64,000 bases of DNA from Streptomyces phaeofaciens. Lineage in GTDB: Bacteria; Actinomycetota; Actinomycetes; Streptomycetales; Streptomycetaceae. The translations under genes were made by a program, and so were the position numbers. Under the pieces are notes generated by a model. That model did no database searches. It had not been told where the DNA came from and saw nothing but the letters and a program-made list of their open reading frames with translations. The stretch covers positions 1-64,000 of the forward strand of contig NZ_BMSA01000025.1 in assembly GCF_014648915.1 (NCBI RefSeq), in the 5' to 3' direction. Below, piece by piece: positions 1 to 8,990 of this stretch (positions are counted from its first letter, which is position 1; each line of letters opens with the position of its first letter).

Positions 1-320
1 ACCGCCCGAGACCAGTCCAGTTGGTTCTTCGACCTGAGCCTGTTCAGTAGCAGCTGGTGGAGCTGGTCCCAGACGCCGGCCTCGTTCCAGGCGGCCAGCC
101 GGCGCCAGCAGGTCATGCCCGAGCCGAAGCCGAGCTCCTGGGGCAGGTACTCCCACTGGATCCCGGTACGGAGGACGAACAGGATCCCGCACAGGGCCTG
201 CCGGTCGGGCACCCGCGGCCGGCCCTCGACCCGCTTCGGCGGCGGTTCGGGCAGCAACGGCTCGATGAGCGACCACAGTTCGTCCGACACGATCCACGGC
301 CGCGACTGACGCTTCCCCAT
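1..320 (-). pseudogene. IS5-family transposase, N-terminal part (runs off window)
   Basis: Reading down from the ATG at 320 gives MGKRQSRPWIVSDELWSLIEPLLPEP..., the standard opening of IS5-family (IS427-like) DDE transposases, followed by the conserved GRPRVPDRQALCGILFVLRTGIQWEYLP and FGSGMTCWRRLAAWNEAGVWDQLH segments. About 106 residues are visible before the left edge. This N-terminal part is the DUF4096-like DNA-binding region; the DDE catalytic residues would lie outside. Within the window the frame is intact, so I cannot tell whether the element is complete. The reading direction puts the element's 5' end near 370-390. Confidence 0.85.
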
Positions 321-358
321 GCCCTCATCAACGAGCGATCAAGCCGACAGTCGCATGA

Positions 359-577
359 TCAACCGCTTTTGTTAGAGCCAGTAACGACCCTGTGCCCGGC
401 AACGACCGCGAGTCGATCCCCGTGGAGGCCGCGGCCGCGCCGCTCTGGCGGTGGCAGAATCCGCTCTGGCACTGGCACCACTGGGTGCTGGGGGCGGGGG
501 TAGTGGCCCTTTCGGCGTGGGCGGGCGGATGGTTCGTCAGGAGGCGGGGCGCGGCGGCAGAAGGACAGGGACTTTGA
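359..577 (+). pseudogene. C-terminal tail of a membrane protein, probably cut by the IS
   Basis: A frame opens after a stop at 356-358, inside the IS 5' flank, and runs to TGA at 575-577. The tail (from GTG 392, 61 residues) has the composition of a real protein end: a hydrophilic stretch, a Trp-rich patch (PLWRWQNPLWHWHHW), one hydrophobic segment (WVLGAGVVALSAWAGGWFV) and a basic end (RRRG). This looks like the carboxy end of a secreted or membrane-anchored protein. The open frame entering from the IS edge with no good ribosome site suggests that the 5' part lies beyond the element, left of the window. It could also be a small membrane protein starting at GTG 392. Confidence 0.45.
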
Positions 578-639
578 CGTGCCCTGCCCCGAGTCCAGGG
601 CTCCGGCCGCCCGGGGCGTCCGACCCGTTGTGGTCACGC

Positions 640-780
640 GGTCGCGCACCATCCCGCACCGTCCCGCACGCACTGAAACGTCCACCGGCGGACAGGTGAA
701 GGCTTGAGACCGTCCCCCTGTCCACAGGCCGAGCAGGCCTGAGTGGACGGGACGGATCGGTCCACCTCGGCGAAGGTGCG
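640..780 (-). pseudogene. TnpB (IS200/IS605) zinc-ribbon relic
   Basis: On the minus strand, about 774-660 encodes RTFAEVDRSVPSTQACSACG followed downstream by FQC. This matches the C-terminal zinc-ribbon region of TnpB/OrfB, which normally reads VDRWFPSSKTCSACG...F.C..CG. The first CxxC is intact; the second Cys pair has decayed (one Cys left in FQC, then a lone Cys). No RuvC residues or start are found upstream, so this is only a fragment. Known function: TnpB is an RNA-guided nuclease of IS200/IS605 elements. Here it is dead. Confidence 0.6.
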
Positions 781-993
781 GCCGAGCCCGCACTCCTCCC
801 GTTGGCGTCGTAGCTGCTCAGGAAGCCCGTCCGCTCCGAACGTACGGCCCGAGCCAGCACTTTGACGGCACGTCAGTCCACTTGCAGCCCCCTCGCCCGC
901 ATTCGGCAAGTTCACAGCCTTCCGTACACCCGCTCTCCATGACGCCGGGCAACAGAGTGCTGCGAGAGGTCTGGACAGCCTCCTGAGGGCGTG

Positions 994-1031
994 TTGTCAT
1001 ACCGCTGGCAGAGGGTTTCCAACGTTGAAAA
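994..1031 (+). promoter_or_regulatory. LacI-type operator in front of the first GH2 gene
   Basis: At 1016-1031 the sequence TTTCCAACGTTGAAAA is a near-perfect palindrome centred on CG, typical of LacI/GalR operators. Very similar palindromes occur at 11841-11856 and 13381-13396, in front of the ABC transporter and the LacI gene. A possible -35 (TTGTCA, 994-999) lies 17 bp before a weak -10 (1017-1022) that the operator would cover. The GH2 start codon is 124 bp downstream. Confidence 0.7.
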
Positions 1032-1154
1032 GGCCGCTTCGCCGAACGTGCCTCAGCCGGTGTGCAGCTTCTCCTTGGGGGTTTCCTCGTGGGAGTCCGT
1101 CACCCTGCCCCGGCGGTCGGACGCGGTCACGGCCTCTGTACGAGGAAAGGTTCG

Positions 1155-4100
1155 ATGACACCACACGACACCCGCCCCAAAGCCGGAAACAGAGCCCGAG
1201 TGCTGGCGCTGCTCGCCACGGCGGCCCTGGTGCTGCCCCCGAGCGGCATGCTGCCCGCCGCGGCAGCCGCGGAGTCCACGGGCAGTGCGTCGGCACTCGC
1301 CGCCGAACAGGCCGCCGTCGTGACGCACGGCCTGAAGGGCGAGTACTTCAGCATGTCGGCCCCCGGTGCCCGGGACTTCGCAGAACTCGGTGGTACGACA
1401 CTCGACCCGCAGATCAACTTCTCCGGCCTGACCGACACCTTCAAGGAGCTGACCGGGAAGACGGAGCACACCACCGCCCGCTGGACGGGCCAGATCGAGG
1501 CGCCGGCCACGGGTGACTACACCTTCTACGCCATCGGCGACAACGGTTTCCGGCTCTTCATCGACGACCGGCCCGTCATCGACCACTGGGTGGGCGACTG
1601 GGACCGGGAACAGACGAGCCAGGCCGTCAGGCTGACCGCGGGCGAGAAGCACACGTTCCGGCTGGAGCTGTTCCAGGACACCGGCGGCGCCAACATGTAT
1701 CTGCGCTGGTCGACGCCGACGCTCGCCAAACAGGTCGTGCCGATGGCCGCGTTCACCCCGCCGGCCGACTTCGAGGTCTTCCCGGTGGAGTACACCGTCG
1801 CCGAGAACGGGCGGCGGCTGCGCGCCCGGTTCGAGGGGAAGGTGGGCGGCTTCCAGGCGGTCAAGGACCATCTGAAGGCCGAGGCCGACACGACCGCCAT
1901 GCCGATCAAGTCGGTCACGTCCGTCCCCGGCGACGCCTCCTCCCTCTACGTCGACCTCTCGGAGCCGATCCAGAAGAACCAGCTGGTCCGGGTCGTCTAC
2001 GACGGCGCGGGCGGCCTCACGGCGGGCGGCAAGGCGGTGCCGAAGGTCATCCGCTACGCGGAGAACGCCTCCACCCACCGCCTCACCACCGAGTGGGGGG
2101 ACAAGGTCGACAAGAAGCACCCGCTGCCCGAGTACCCGCGCCCGCAGCAGAAGCGGTCCCGGTGGAAGAACCTCAACGGGCCGTGGCAGTTCAGCGGCGC
2201 CGAGGCGGGTGAGCAGCCGGTCTTCGGCAAGGACCTCGACGAGAAGATCATCGTGCCGTTCCCGGTCGAGTCGCAGCTGTCCGGGCTCGAGCGGCACGAG
2301 GACCACATGTTCTACCGCCGCCTCATCGACGTGCCCAAGAGCTGGAAGGTGGGCAAGGACAACCGCTCGAACCGGCTCAAGCTCAACTTCGGCGCCGTCG
2401 ACTACCAGGCCCGCGTCTTCGTCAACGGTACGAAGGTCGCCGAGCACACCGGTGGTTACAACGCCTTCAGCGCCGACATCACCGACGCGCTGAAGGGGAG
2501 CGGCAAGCAGGAGATCGTGGTCGCCGTCACCGACACCGGTGGCGCGGACCAGCCCATGGGCAAGCAGTCCACGAACCCGGGCGGCATCTTCTACACGCAG
2601 TCCTCCGGGATCTGGCAGACCGTGTGGATGGAGCCCGTTGCTCCCGCCTCGATCGAGAACATCGTCACCACACCCGACATCGACACCGGCACCCTCGCGG
2701 TGACGGTCGACGCCGATGGTGCCTCGTCCTCCGCCCGTGTCGAGGCCGTCGCCCGCGACGCCCGCGGCAACGTTGTCGGGAAGGTCAGCGGGGCAACGGG
2801 CACGAAGCTCACCCTGCCCGTGGCGAAGCAGCACCTGTGGAGTCCCGACGACCCGTATCTGTACGACCTCGACGTCACCCTGACCGACGGCAGGTCGCGC
2901 GACACGGTCCGCGGCTACTTCGGTATGCGGAAGATCGGCATCGAGAAGGTGGGCGGCTTCAACAAGCTGGTCCTCAACGGCAAACCGGTCTTCTCACTCG
3001 CCACCCTGGACCAGGGCTTCTGGCCCGACGGTCTCTACACCGCGCCCAGTGACGACGCCCTCGCGTTCGACCTTAAGGCGCACAAGAAGCTCGGCTTCAA
3101 CGCGGTGCGCAAGCACATCAAGGTGGAGCCGGCGCGGTGGTTCTACCACGCCGACAAGCTCGGCCTGCTCGTCTGGCAGGACTTCGTCTCCGGGAACATC
3201 ACCAATGAGACGGGGCAGAAGGCCTTCGTCGACCAGGGCCGGGAGATGATGCGCCAGCACCACGACTCGCCCTCCGTGATCGGCTGGATCGTCTTCAACG
3301 AGGGCTGGGGCGAGTGGAACCGCGAGGAGACAGGCCGTATCACCGAGGCCGTCCAGGCAGCCGACCCCTCCCGTGTCGTCAATGCCCACACCGGTGTCAA
3401 CTGCTGCAACTCCAAGGGTGACTCGGGCAAGGGCGACATCATCGACCACCACGACTACAACAACGACGACCCGCCCTTCCCCGACGACGAGCGGGCCGCC
3501 ATGGACGGCGAGCACGGCGGCTTCACCCTGCGCTCCCCCGGCCACATGTGGCCGGGAGCTCCCACGGTGATCTACAGCGGGGTCACCACCAAGGCGGAGC
3601 TGACGCGCAGGTACGTCGAGAACACGGAGAAGTTCTACGTCGAGCAGGCCAGCGCCGAACTGTCCGGCTCGGTGTACACACAGATCACCGACCTGGAGAA
3701 CGAGCTCAACGGCCTCTACACGTACGACCGGCGCGACATCAAGATGGATGCCGCCGAGGTGCGGAAGGTCAACCTCAGGGTGATCGCCGCCGGCGCCGCG
3801 GCGGGCTCGAAGGAGCTGAAGGGCGGCGGGCACTGGACCCTCGACGAGGGCACCGGGACCACCGCCGGGGACACCGGTCCGAACAAGGAGCCGCTCACGC
3901 TGCGCGAGGGCGCTTCCTGGACCGACGGTGTCAGCGGCGGCGCCCTGAAGTTCGACGGCCAGAAACAGTACGCGGAGACCTCGGGACCGGTGCTGGACAC
4001 CAGCGGCAGCTACTCGGTGTCCGCCTGGGTCCGGCTCGACGGGATGCCCGGCAACTACGCCACCGCGGTCAGCCAGGACACCCGTGCCACGGCGAACTCG

Positions 4101-4439
4101 TTCTATCTCCAGTACGGGCACGGCAACTTCGCCTTCAGTACCCCCGGTGAACGCCGCGCCCAGGTGGCCGTCGCCGCGGAGGCGGGCCGCTGGTACCACC
4201 TCGTCGGTGTCCGGGACGCCGGCACCGACCAGATCCGGCTGTACCTCGACGGCAGGCTCGCCGCGACGACCACCGGCGGCGCCGCCTTCCCGAGCACCGG
4301 CCCGCTGACCGTCGGCCGCGCCCACTGGGACGGTGCGAAGGTCGACTTCTGGAACGGCGCGGTGGACGAGGTCCACGCCGTCGACCGGGCGCTGACCGCC
4401 GAGGAGGTGAGCACCCTCTACAGCGCGGAGAAGCCCTGA
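1155..4439 (+). CDS. Secreted GH2 glycosidase with PA14 and LamG domains (candidate furanosidase)
   Basis: The product is a 1094-residue secreted glycoside hydrolase of family 2. ATG 1155 is chosen because GAGGAAAGG precedes it at 1142 and an Ala-rich signal peptide (to about residue 40) follows. Domain order: PA14-type carbohydrate-binding domain (about 58-195, GLKGEYF... ...GDNGFRLFIDD), a small Ig/SwmB-like domain (about 205-305), the GH2 sugar-binding and sandwich domains, a TIM barrel, and a C-terminal LamG/concanavalin-like domain (about 890-1090). The acid/base is probably Glu716 in FNEGWGEW; Glu786 in GEHGG is a candidate nucleophile. The barrel matches that of the convergent GH2 gene at 4513 (shared HIKVEPARWFYHADKLGLLVWQD and ITDxENExNG motifs). 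The LacI operator upstream and the YtfQ-type transporter nearby point to beta-galactofuranosides or similar furanosides; a plain beta-galactosidase is less likely. Confidence 0.85.
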   Translation: MTPHDTRPKAGNRARVLALLATAALVLPPSGMLPAAAAAESTGSASALAAEQAAVVTHGLKGEYFSMSAPGARDFAELGGTTLDPQINFSGLTDTFKELTGKTEHTTARWTGQIEAPATGDYTFYAIGDNGFRLFIDDRPVIDHWVGDWDREQTSQAVRLTAGEKHTFRLELFQDTGGANMYLRWSTPTLAKQVVPMAAFTPPADFEVFPVEYTVAENGRRLRARFEGKVGGFQAVKDHLKAEADTTAMPIKSVTSVPGDASSLYVDLSEPIQKNQLVRVVYDGAGGLTAGGKAVPKVIRYAENASTHRLTTEWGDKVDKKHPLPEYPRPQQKRSRWKNLNGPWQFSGAEAGEQPVFGKDLDEKIIVPFPVESQLSGLERHEDHMFYRRLIDVPKSWKVGKDNRSNRLKLNFGAVDYQARVFVNGTKVAEHTGGYNAFSADITDALKGSGKQEIVVAVTDTGGADQPMGKQSTNPGGIFYTQSSGIWQTVWMEPVAPASIENIVTTPDIDTGTLAVTVDADGASSSARVEAVARDARGNVVGKVSGATGTKLTLPVAKQHLWSPDDPYLYDLDVTLTDGRSRDTVRGYFGMRKIGIEKVGGFNKLVLNGKPVFSLATLDQGFWPDGLYTAPSDDALAFDLKAHKKLGFNAVRKHIKVEPARWFYHADKLGLLVWQDFVSGNITNETGQKAFVDQGREMMRQHHDSPSVIGWIVFNEGWGEWNREETGRITEAVQAADPSRVVNAHTGVNCCNSKGDSGKGDIIDHHDYNNDDPPFPDDERAAMDGEHGGFTLRSPGHMWPGAPTVIYSGVTTKAELTRRYVENTEKFYVEQASAELSGSVYTQITDLENELNGLYTYDRRDIKMDAAEVRKVNLRVIAAGAAAGSKELKGGGHWTLDEGTGTTAGDTGPNKEPLTLREGASWTDGVSGGALKFDGQKQYAETSGPVLDTSGSYSVSAWVRLDGMPGNYATAVSQDTRATANSFYLQYGHGNFAFSTPGERRAQVAVAAEAGRWYHLVGVRDAGTDQIRLYLDGRLAATTTGGAAFPSTGPLTVGRAHWDGAKVDFWNGAVDEVHAVDRALTAEEVSTLYSAEKP

Positions 4440-4456
4440 CCGGCAGCGCGAAACAA

Positions 4457-4503
4457 GGAGGTCCCGGTGGCGGGGAGGAAGCCCTTCCGCCACCGGGACC
4501 TCC
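4457..4503. terminator. Bidirectional terminator hairpin between convergent GH2 genes
   Basis: A perfect 17-bp inverted repeat (4457-4473 with 4487-4503, GGAGGTCCCGGTGGCGG arm) with a 13-nt loop sits exactly between the stop of the upstream gene (4439) and the stop of the convergent gene (4513). There is no T-tract, which is common for Streptomyces terminators. Confidence 0.85.
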
Positions 4504-4512
4504 GCTGTCGGT

Positions 4513-6870
4513 CTACGGCGCCCAGGCCGCCTCCACGGACCACGTGGTGTCCTCGGTGAACAGGGCGGGGTTGTCCCAGGCGTGCGTACCGCCCGGGGTG
4601 GCCAGCCACAACTCGGCGTTGTAGTGGCGCAGGTACTGCTCGGGGTAGTTGTACGCCGACAGCCGCACAGCGCCGTTCGCGCCGCGGACGGGGCAGAAGG
4701 TGGCGTCGGCGCGGAACAGGTCGGTGCTCCCCGCTTCCTTGTGGACGCGGAAGTCCCGGTGGCGCAGGTACTCGCCGGGGTAGTTGCGCGACTCGAAGCT
4801 GTAGCAGGAGGTGTCGGCGAGCCCGGGGACGATCCTCCAGGTGGCGTCGTTCTTCAGCAGCGCGTCACTGCCGGCGTTCACGACCTCGGTGTAGAGCGCG
4901 CCGTCCCTGTGGCGCGCGTACCGGTCGGTGTAGCCGGTTGTCGTCACCCGCAGGGACCTGTAGCCGGTCGGCAGGGTGACCGGTGTGGTGGAGCCCTGGG
5001 AGGCCTCGATCAGGGCGCGGTTGGCGGCTCTCACCCGTGCCTCGTCGACCTTGACCACCTGGCGGTCGTAGGTGAGCAGTCCGTTGGCCTCGTTCTCGAC
5101 GTCGGTGATCTCGGTGTAGACCGACGCGGACAGTCCCCGGGGCATGCGCACCTCGCGGATCGCGTCCAGCAGGCCGACGAACCGGTTGTCGAGGTGCGCG
5201 ATGTCCGGCTGGTCCTCGTAGCTGAAGCCGCCGCCGGGATACCACTCGTGGCCGGCGACCTTGAAGCCGAGTCCTCCGAACTCGCCGAGCACGGCGGCCC
5301 GGGTGGCGCTGGGCACGGTGGTGCCGGGGCCGACGTACACATGGTGGTCGAGGAGGTCGCCGTTTCCGCCGTCGACGGCGCCGCAGCAGTTGATGCCGCT
5401 CATGTTGTCGACGAGCCGGGAGGGGTCGTACGCCTTGACCTCGTCGGCGATGCGGGCCTGGTCGTACTGGCCCCAGCCCTCGTTCTGGTCGACCCATACG
5501 ACCAGGGAGGGTGAGCTGCGGTGCTGGTCGATGATCCGGTCGTACTCGGCCTCCCATTGGGTGCGGGCCGCGGCGTCGGGTGTGCGTTCCATGGAGGGCA
5601 TGTCCTGCCAGACCAGCAGTCCGAGCCGGTCGGCCCAGTAGAACCAGCGCTGCGGCTCGACCTTGATGTGTTTGCGGACCATGTTGAAGCCCAGGTCCTT
5701 GTGCTTTTGCAGGTCGAAGCGCAGGGCGGCGTCGGAGGGCGCGGTGTAGATGCCGTCCGGCCAGTAGCCCTGGTCGAGGGTGCCGGTCTGGAACACGAAC
5801 CTGCCGTTCAGCACCGGGCGCCGCACTCCGCCCACACTGGCCAGGCCGATGGTGCGCATGCCGGTGTAGCTGCCGATGGAGTCGACGGTGGTGGTGCCGG
5901 AGAGCAGGTCGGCCTTGATGTCGTAGAGGAAGGGGTCGTCCGCGGTCCACAGGTGCGGGTTCGGGACGGGCACGGTGAACTCGGTGCCCACCGGGCCGGT
6001 GGCCGTGCCCACGGTGGTGCCGCCGCTGGAGACCGTGACGCGGGCCTGATGGCCGCTGGTCCCACTCCCCCGGACGGTCACCTTGAGGCGGCTGTTCGCC
6101 GGATCCGGGACCAGGTCGAGGCGGCTGATGTACGCGGGCGCGGTCGGCTCCAGCCACACCGTCTGCCAGATGCCGGACGCGGCGGTGTAGAGGATGCCGC
6201 CGCCCGAGTGCGGGGCGACGTCACGGATGCGCTGCTTGCCGATGGCCTGGGTGCCGGTCTCGGTGGGGTCCCAGACGGAGACGACGACCGTGTTGGTGCC
6301 GCCGTTCAGCAGGCCGGTGATGTCGTACGAGAAGGCGTCGTAGCCGCCACTGTGGACGGCTCCGGCCTGCTGCCCGTTGACCCATACGGTCGTACGCCAG
6401 TCGCTGGCGCCGAAGTTGAGCTGGACGCGGCGGCCGTTCCAGCCGGACGGGACGGTGAAGGTGCGCTTGTACCAGAGCCTGTCGTTCTGGGTGATCTTGC
6501 GCTGGATGCCGGAGAGCGCGGACTCGGCGACGAACGGGACCCGGATCTGTTCGGTGAACGAGGCGGGCTGGCCGGCGTTGGCCGAGGTGACCGCGAAGTC
6601 CCAGATGCCGTTGAGATTGGCCCAGTCGGGGCGGGTCAGCTGGGGGCGGGGGTACTCCGGCAGGGGGGTGTCGGTGGGGACCTGGTTCGTCCACGGGGTG
6701 GTCATCGGTGACGGTTTGGGCGTCCACGCCTGGGGTGCGGCGGCCGCGGACCCGGTGGCCGTCAGTGCCGTGGAGCCCACCAGGGTGAGCACGGCGAGCG
6801 CGGTGCCGGCCCACCGAGCTCGTCGTCTCAGCCGGGCGAACAGCCCTCCTCCTGCGGGTACTTGACGCAT
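4513..6870 (-). CDS. Secreted GH2 glycosidase with AbfB-type CBM42 (candidate beta-D-galactofuranosidase)
   Basis: The product is a 785-residue secreted GH2 enzyme. Start ATG 6870 follows an AAGGAGG ribosome site and leads into a twin-Arg-like, hydrophobic signal peptide. The GH2 sandwich and barrel domains fill about 60-640; the likely acid/base is Glu464 (NEGWGQYD) and Glu530 in GEFGG is a candidate nucleophile. The C-terminal 150 residues carry the repeated SxxxYxxxYxRH pattern (SFESRNYPGEYLRHRDF, SAYNYPEQYLRHYN) of the AbfB / CBM42 arabinofuranose-binding beta-trefoil. From family knowledge, GH2 beta-D-galactofuranosidases have been described in Streptomyces (strain JHA19), and the sequence length and furanose-binding domain fit that group. 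The gene lies downstream of a YtfQRT-YjfF-like transporter, separated by a terminator. An arabinofuranosidase is the main alternative. Confidence 0.85.
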   Translation of the reverse strand: MRQVPAGGGLFARLRRRARWAGTALAVLTLVGSTALTATGSAAAAPQAWTPKPSPMTTPWTNQVPTDTPLPEYPRPQLTRPDWANLNGIWDFAVTSANAGQPASFTEQIRVPFVAESALSGIQRKITQNDRLWYKRTFTVPSGWNGRRVQLNFGASDWRTTVWVNGQQAGAVHSGGYDAFSYDITGLLNGGTNTVVVSVWDPTETGTQAIGKQRIRDVAPHSGGGILYTAASGIWQTVWLEPTAPAYISRLDLVPDPANSRLKVTVRGSGTSGHQARVTVSSGGTTVGTATGPVGTEFTVPVPNPHLWTADDPFLYDIKADLLSGTTTVDSIGSYTGMRTIGLASVGGVRRPVLNGRFVFQTGTLDQGYWPDGIYTAPSDAALRFDLQKHKDLGFNMVRKHIKVEPQRWFYWADRLGLLVWQDMPSMERTPDAAARTQWEAEYDRIIDQHRSSPSLVVWVDQNEGWGQYDQARIADEVKAYDPSRLVDNMSGINCCGAVDGGNGDLLDHHVYVGPGTTVPSATRAAVLGEFGGLGFKVAGHEWYPGGGFSYEDQPDIAHLDNRFVGLLDAIREVRMPRGLSASVYTEITDVENEANGLLTYDRQVVKVDEARVRAANRALIEASQGSTTPVTLPTGYRSLRVTTTGYTDRYARHRDGALYTEVVNAGSDALLKNDATWRIVPGLADTSCYSFESRNYPGEYLRHRDFRVHKEAGSTDLFRADATFCPVRGANGAVRLSAYNYPEQYLRHYNAELWLATPGGTHAWDNPALFTEDTTWSVEAAWAP

Positions 6871-6911
6871 CGTGCCTCCTTGAATCGTGGGGTGGGGAGA
6901 CGTGCGCGTGC

Positions 6912-6940
6912 AAAAAGGCGGCCGGGGAGGTCCGGCCGCC
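6912..6940 (-). terminator. Rho-independent terminator after the permease gene
   Basis: On the minus strand a 9-bp GC stem (GGCGGCCGG / CCGGCCGCC, arms 6932-6940 and 6917-6925) is followed by five T residues (6916-6912). It lies between the permease stop (6997) and the GH2 start (6870). The GH2 gene therefore either has its own promoter or depends on read-through. Confidence 0.8.
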
Positions 6941-6996
6941 TGTTTCCGGATCCGGCGGCCGGGCCATGGGAACTCGGCCGCCGGGTCCGGGACTTG

Positions 6997-8031
6997 TCAC
7001 ATCAGTTGTCGGCGCCGGCCGAGCCAGGTCTGGGCGATGACGACCACGGCCAGGAAGGCGCCGCTGACGACCTGCTGGTAGGAGGAGTCGAGCGAGCCGA
7101 TCTGGTTGATGACGTTCTGGATCACCTTCAGCAGCAGCACCCCGACGAGCGAGCCGCTCACGTAGCCGAGCCCGCCGGTCAGCAGGGTGCCTCCGATGAC
7201 GACGGCGGAGATGGCGTCCAGCTCCATGCCGCTGCCGAGGATGGTGACGCCGGACGCGAGCCAGGCGGCGTTCAGGGCGCCGGCCAGTCCGGCGAGCAGC
7301 CCCGACAGGGCGTAGACGAGGATCTTGGTGCGGGCCACCGGGGCGCCCATCAGGGCGGCGGCGTCCTCGTTGCCGCCGACCGCGTAGACGTGCTGTCCGA
7401 AGCGGGTCCGGCGCAGGACGACGGCTCCGGCGACGAACAGGGCCAGTGTGATCCACACCGGGTTCCCGAGGCCGAGGGTGGTGCCCTGGCCCAGTTCGGC
7501 GAGGAAGGAACCCTTGCCGATCAGATAGGTGTCGGCGCCCTCGTCGGTGAGCGCCAGCATCAGTCCGCGCGCGCCCAGCATGGCGGCGAGCGTGACGATG
7601 AACGGCGCGAGGCGGGAGCGGGCGATCAGCAGGCCGTTGACGACGCCGATCAGTCCGCACACGGCGAGCGGCAGCAGCAGGGCCACCAGGGTGCCGTGGC
7701 GCGATCCCCAGGCGGCCAGGACCCCGCCGAGGGCGAACAGGGAGCCGACGGACAGGTCGACCCCGCCGGTGATGATCACGAAGGTCATGCCGAGGGCGAC
7801 GATCGCCAGGAAGGCGGAACTGGTCGCCATGTTGCTGATGTTGTCGCCGGTGGCGAAGGAGTCGAAGGAGAGCGACGCCACCAGGGAGACGATCAGCAGG
7901 ACGGCCAGGGCTCCGTGCTGCTGGACGAGGGCGCTCAGCCGTTCGTGGCGGGCGGGGCCCACCGGGTGGGTGTCCTGCGGCGGTTCGATGCTCGCGGTGG
8001 TCACGGGCCCGTCCGTTGTGGTGGTGGTCAA
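6997..8031 (-). CDS. CUT2 sugar ABC transporter permease, YjfF-like
   Basis: This 344-residue membrane protein belongs to the RbsC/YjfF (BPD_transp_2) permease family. It has about ten hydrophobic segments and the family signature ITGGVDLSVGSLFALGG (about 85-100) and a GGTLLTGGLGYVSG motif. It starts with TTG at 8031, overlapping the stop of the preceding permease by four bases (TTGA), so the two are translationally coupled. A pair of non-identical RbsC-type permeases fed by one ATPase matches the E. coli YtfT/YjfF arrangement for galactofuranose uptake. The hydrophilic N-terminal 30 residues (Thr-rich) are unusual but cytoplasmic. The gene is last in the transporter operon before the terminator at 6912. 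Confidence 0.88.
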   Translation of the reverse strand: MTTTTTDGPVTTASIEPPQDTHPVGPARHERLSALVQQHGALAVLLIVSLVASLSFDSFATGDNISNMATSSAFLAIVALGMTFVIITGGVDLSVGSLFALGGVLAAWGSRHGTLVALLLPLAVCGLIGVVNGLLIARSRLAPFIVTLAAMLGARGLMLALTDEGADTYLIGKGSFLAELGQGTTLGLGNPVWITLALFVAGAVVLRRTRFGQHVYAVGGNEDAAALMGAPVARTKILVYALSGLLAGLAGALNAAWLASGVTILGSGMELDAISAVVIGGTLLTGGLGYVSGSLVGVLLLKVIQNVINQIGSLDSSYQQVVSGAFLAVVVIAQTWLGRRRQLM

Positions 8032-8990
8032 CGCTTCCCCCGTCCCCGTGCCGCGTAGACGGCGGCGACGATCACGATGGCCTGGGCGATCTGGGTCCAG
8101 GAGGGCGGCAGATCGTGCTTGATGAGGGTGGCGGTGAGGAGCTGGATGAGGACGGCTCCCGCCACGGTGCCGGCGATGTTGACCCGGCCGCCGGTCAGCG
8201 GGGTGCCGCCGACCACGACCGCGGTGATCGCGGACAGTTCCATCAGGTTGCCCAGCGAGGTGGGGTCGCTGGCCTGGAGGCGTGCGGTGGCGAGCACGCC
8301 CGCGACCGCGGCGAGGAGCGCGCTGACGACGTAGACGGTGATCAGCACCCGGCGGACGGGCAGGCCGGCCAGCTGCGCGGCGGGGCGGCTGTCGCCGATC
8401 GCCAGGAGCTGGCGTCCGAAGGTGGTGCGGCGCATCACGAAGCCCAGCAGCAGGGCCAGGGCTGCGGCGATGAGGATCAGGTAGGGGAAGCCGAGGAGGT
8501 CGCCGGAGCCCAGGGAGGCGAGCGCGGGGTTCCGAAGGTCCTTGAGCTGTGGGAGGAGCACCAGGGCGAGTCCGCGGCCGCCGACCATGAGGGCCAGGGT
8601 GGCGACGATCGGCTGTACTCCGACGAACGCGACCAGGGCCCCGCCCGCCAGTCCCACGCCGGCGGCGAACAGGGCGACCGCCAGCAGTGCGGGCAGGAGG
8701 CCGTAGCCGAGGTAGAGGGCGGTCACGGAGGCCGCCAGCGCCATCACCGCACCGACCGACAGGTCGACGCCCTCGGTGCCGATGACCAGGGCCATGCCGA
8801 GGGCGACGATGATGACGGGGGCGACCTGGACGGCCTGGGTACGGAAGTTCTCGACGGTCAGGAAGTACGGGGTGATGACGGTGTTGACGACGAGCAGTGC
8901 CGCGACGCCCGCGTAGACGCCGTATCTCTGCAGCCAGTGGAGGACGCGGGCCTTGTCCAGCGGGAGGGTGCGGAGGGTGGCTTCAGCCAT
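8028..8990 (-). CDS. CUT2 sugar ABC transporter permease, YtfT-like
   Basis: This 320-residue RbsC-family permease has the signature GTEGVDLSVGAVMALAAS (about 72-90) and VVGGTPLTGGRVNIAG near residue 265. ATG 8990 overlaps the ATPase gene's stop (8983-8985) by eight bases, and its own stop overlaps the next start, so ATPase, YtfT and YjfF form a coupled block. It would form one half of the membrane channel with the YjfF-like partner. Longer upstream frames exist but lie inside the ATPase gene, so they were rejected as starts. Confidence 0.88.
   Translation of the reverse strand: MAEATLRTLPLDKARVLHWLQRYGVYAGVAALLVVNTVITPYFLTVENFRTQAVQVAPVIIVALGMALVIGTEGVDLSVGAVMALAASVTALYLGYGLLPALLAVALFAAGVGLAGGALVAFVGVQPIVATLALMVGGRGLALVLLPQLKDLRNPALASLGSGDLLGFPYLILIAAALALLLGFVMRRTTFGRQLLAIGDSRPAAQLAGLPVRRVLITVYVVSALLAAVAGVLATARLQASDPTSLGNLMELSAITAVVVGGTPLTGGRVNIAGTVAGAVLIQLLTATLIKHDLPPSWTQIAQAIVIVAAVYAARGRGKR

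Noticed and set aside
1053..2834. Long reading frame on the strand opposite the first GH2 gene
   Set aside because: It is a GC-bias shadow of the GH2 gene; no ribosome site, no domain, and the plus strand has the real domains.
4457..4503. Hairpin read as a small RNA
   Set aside because: Position between convergent stops explains it as a terminator.
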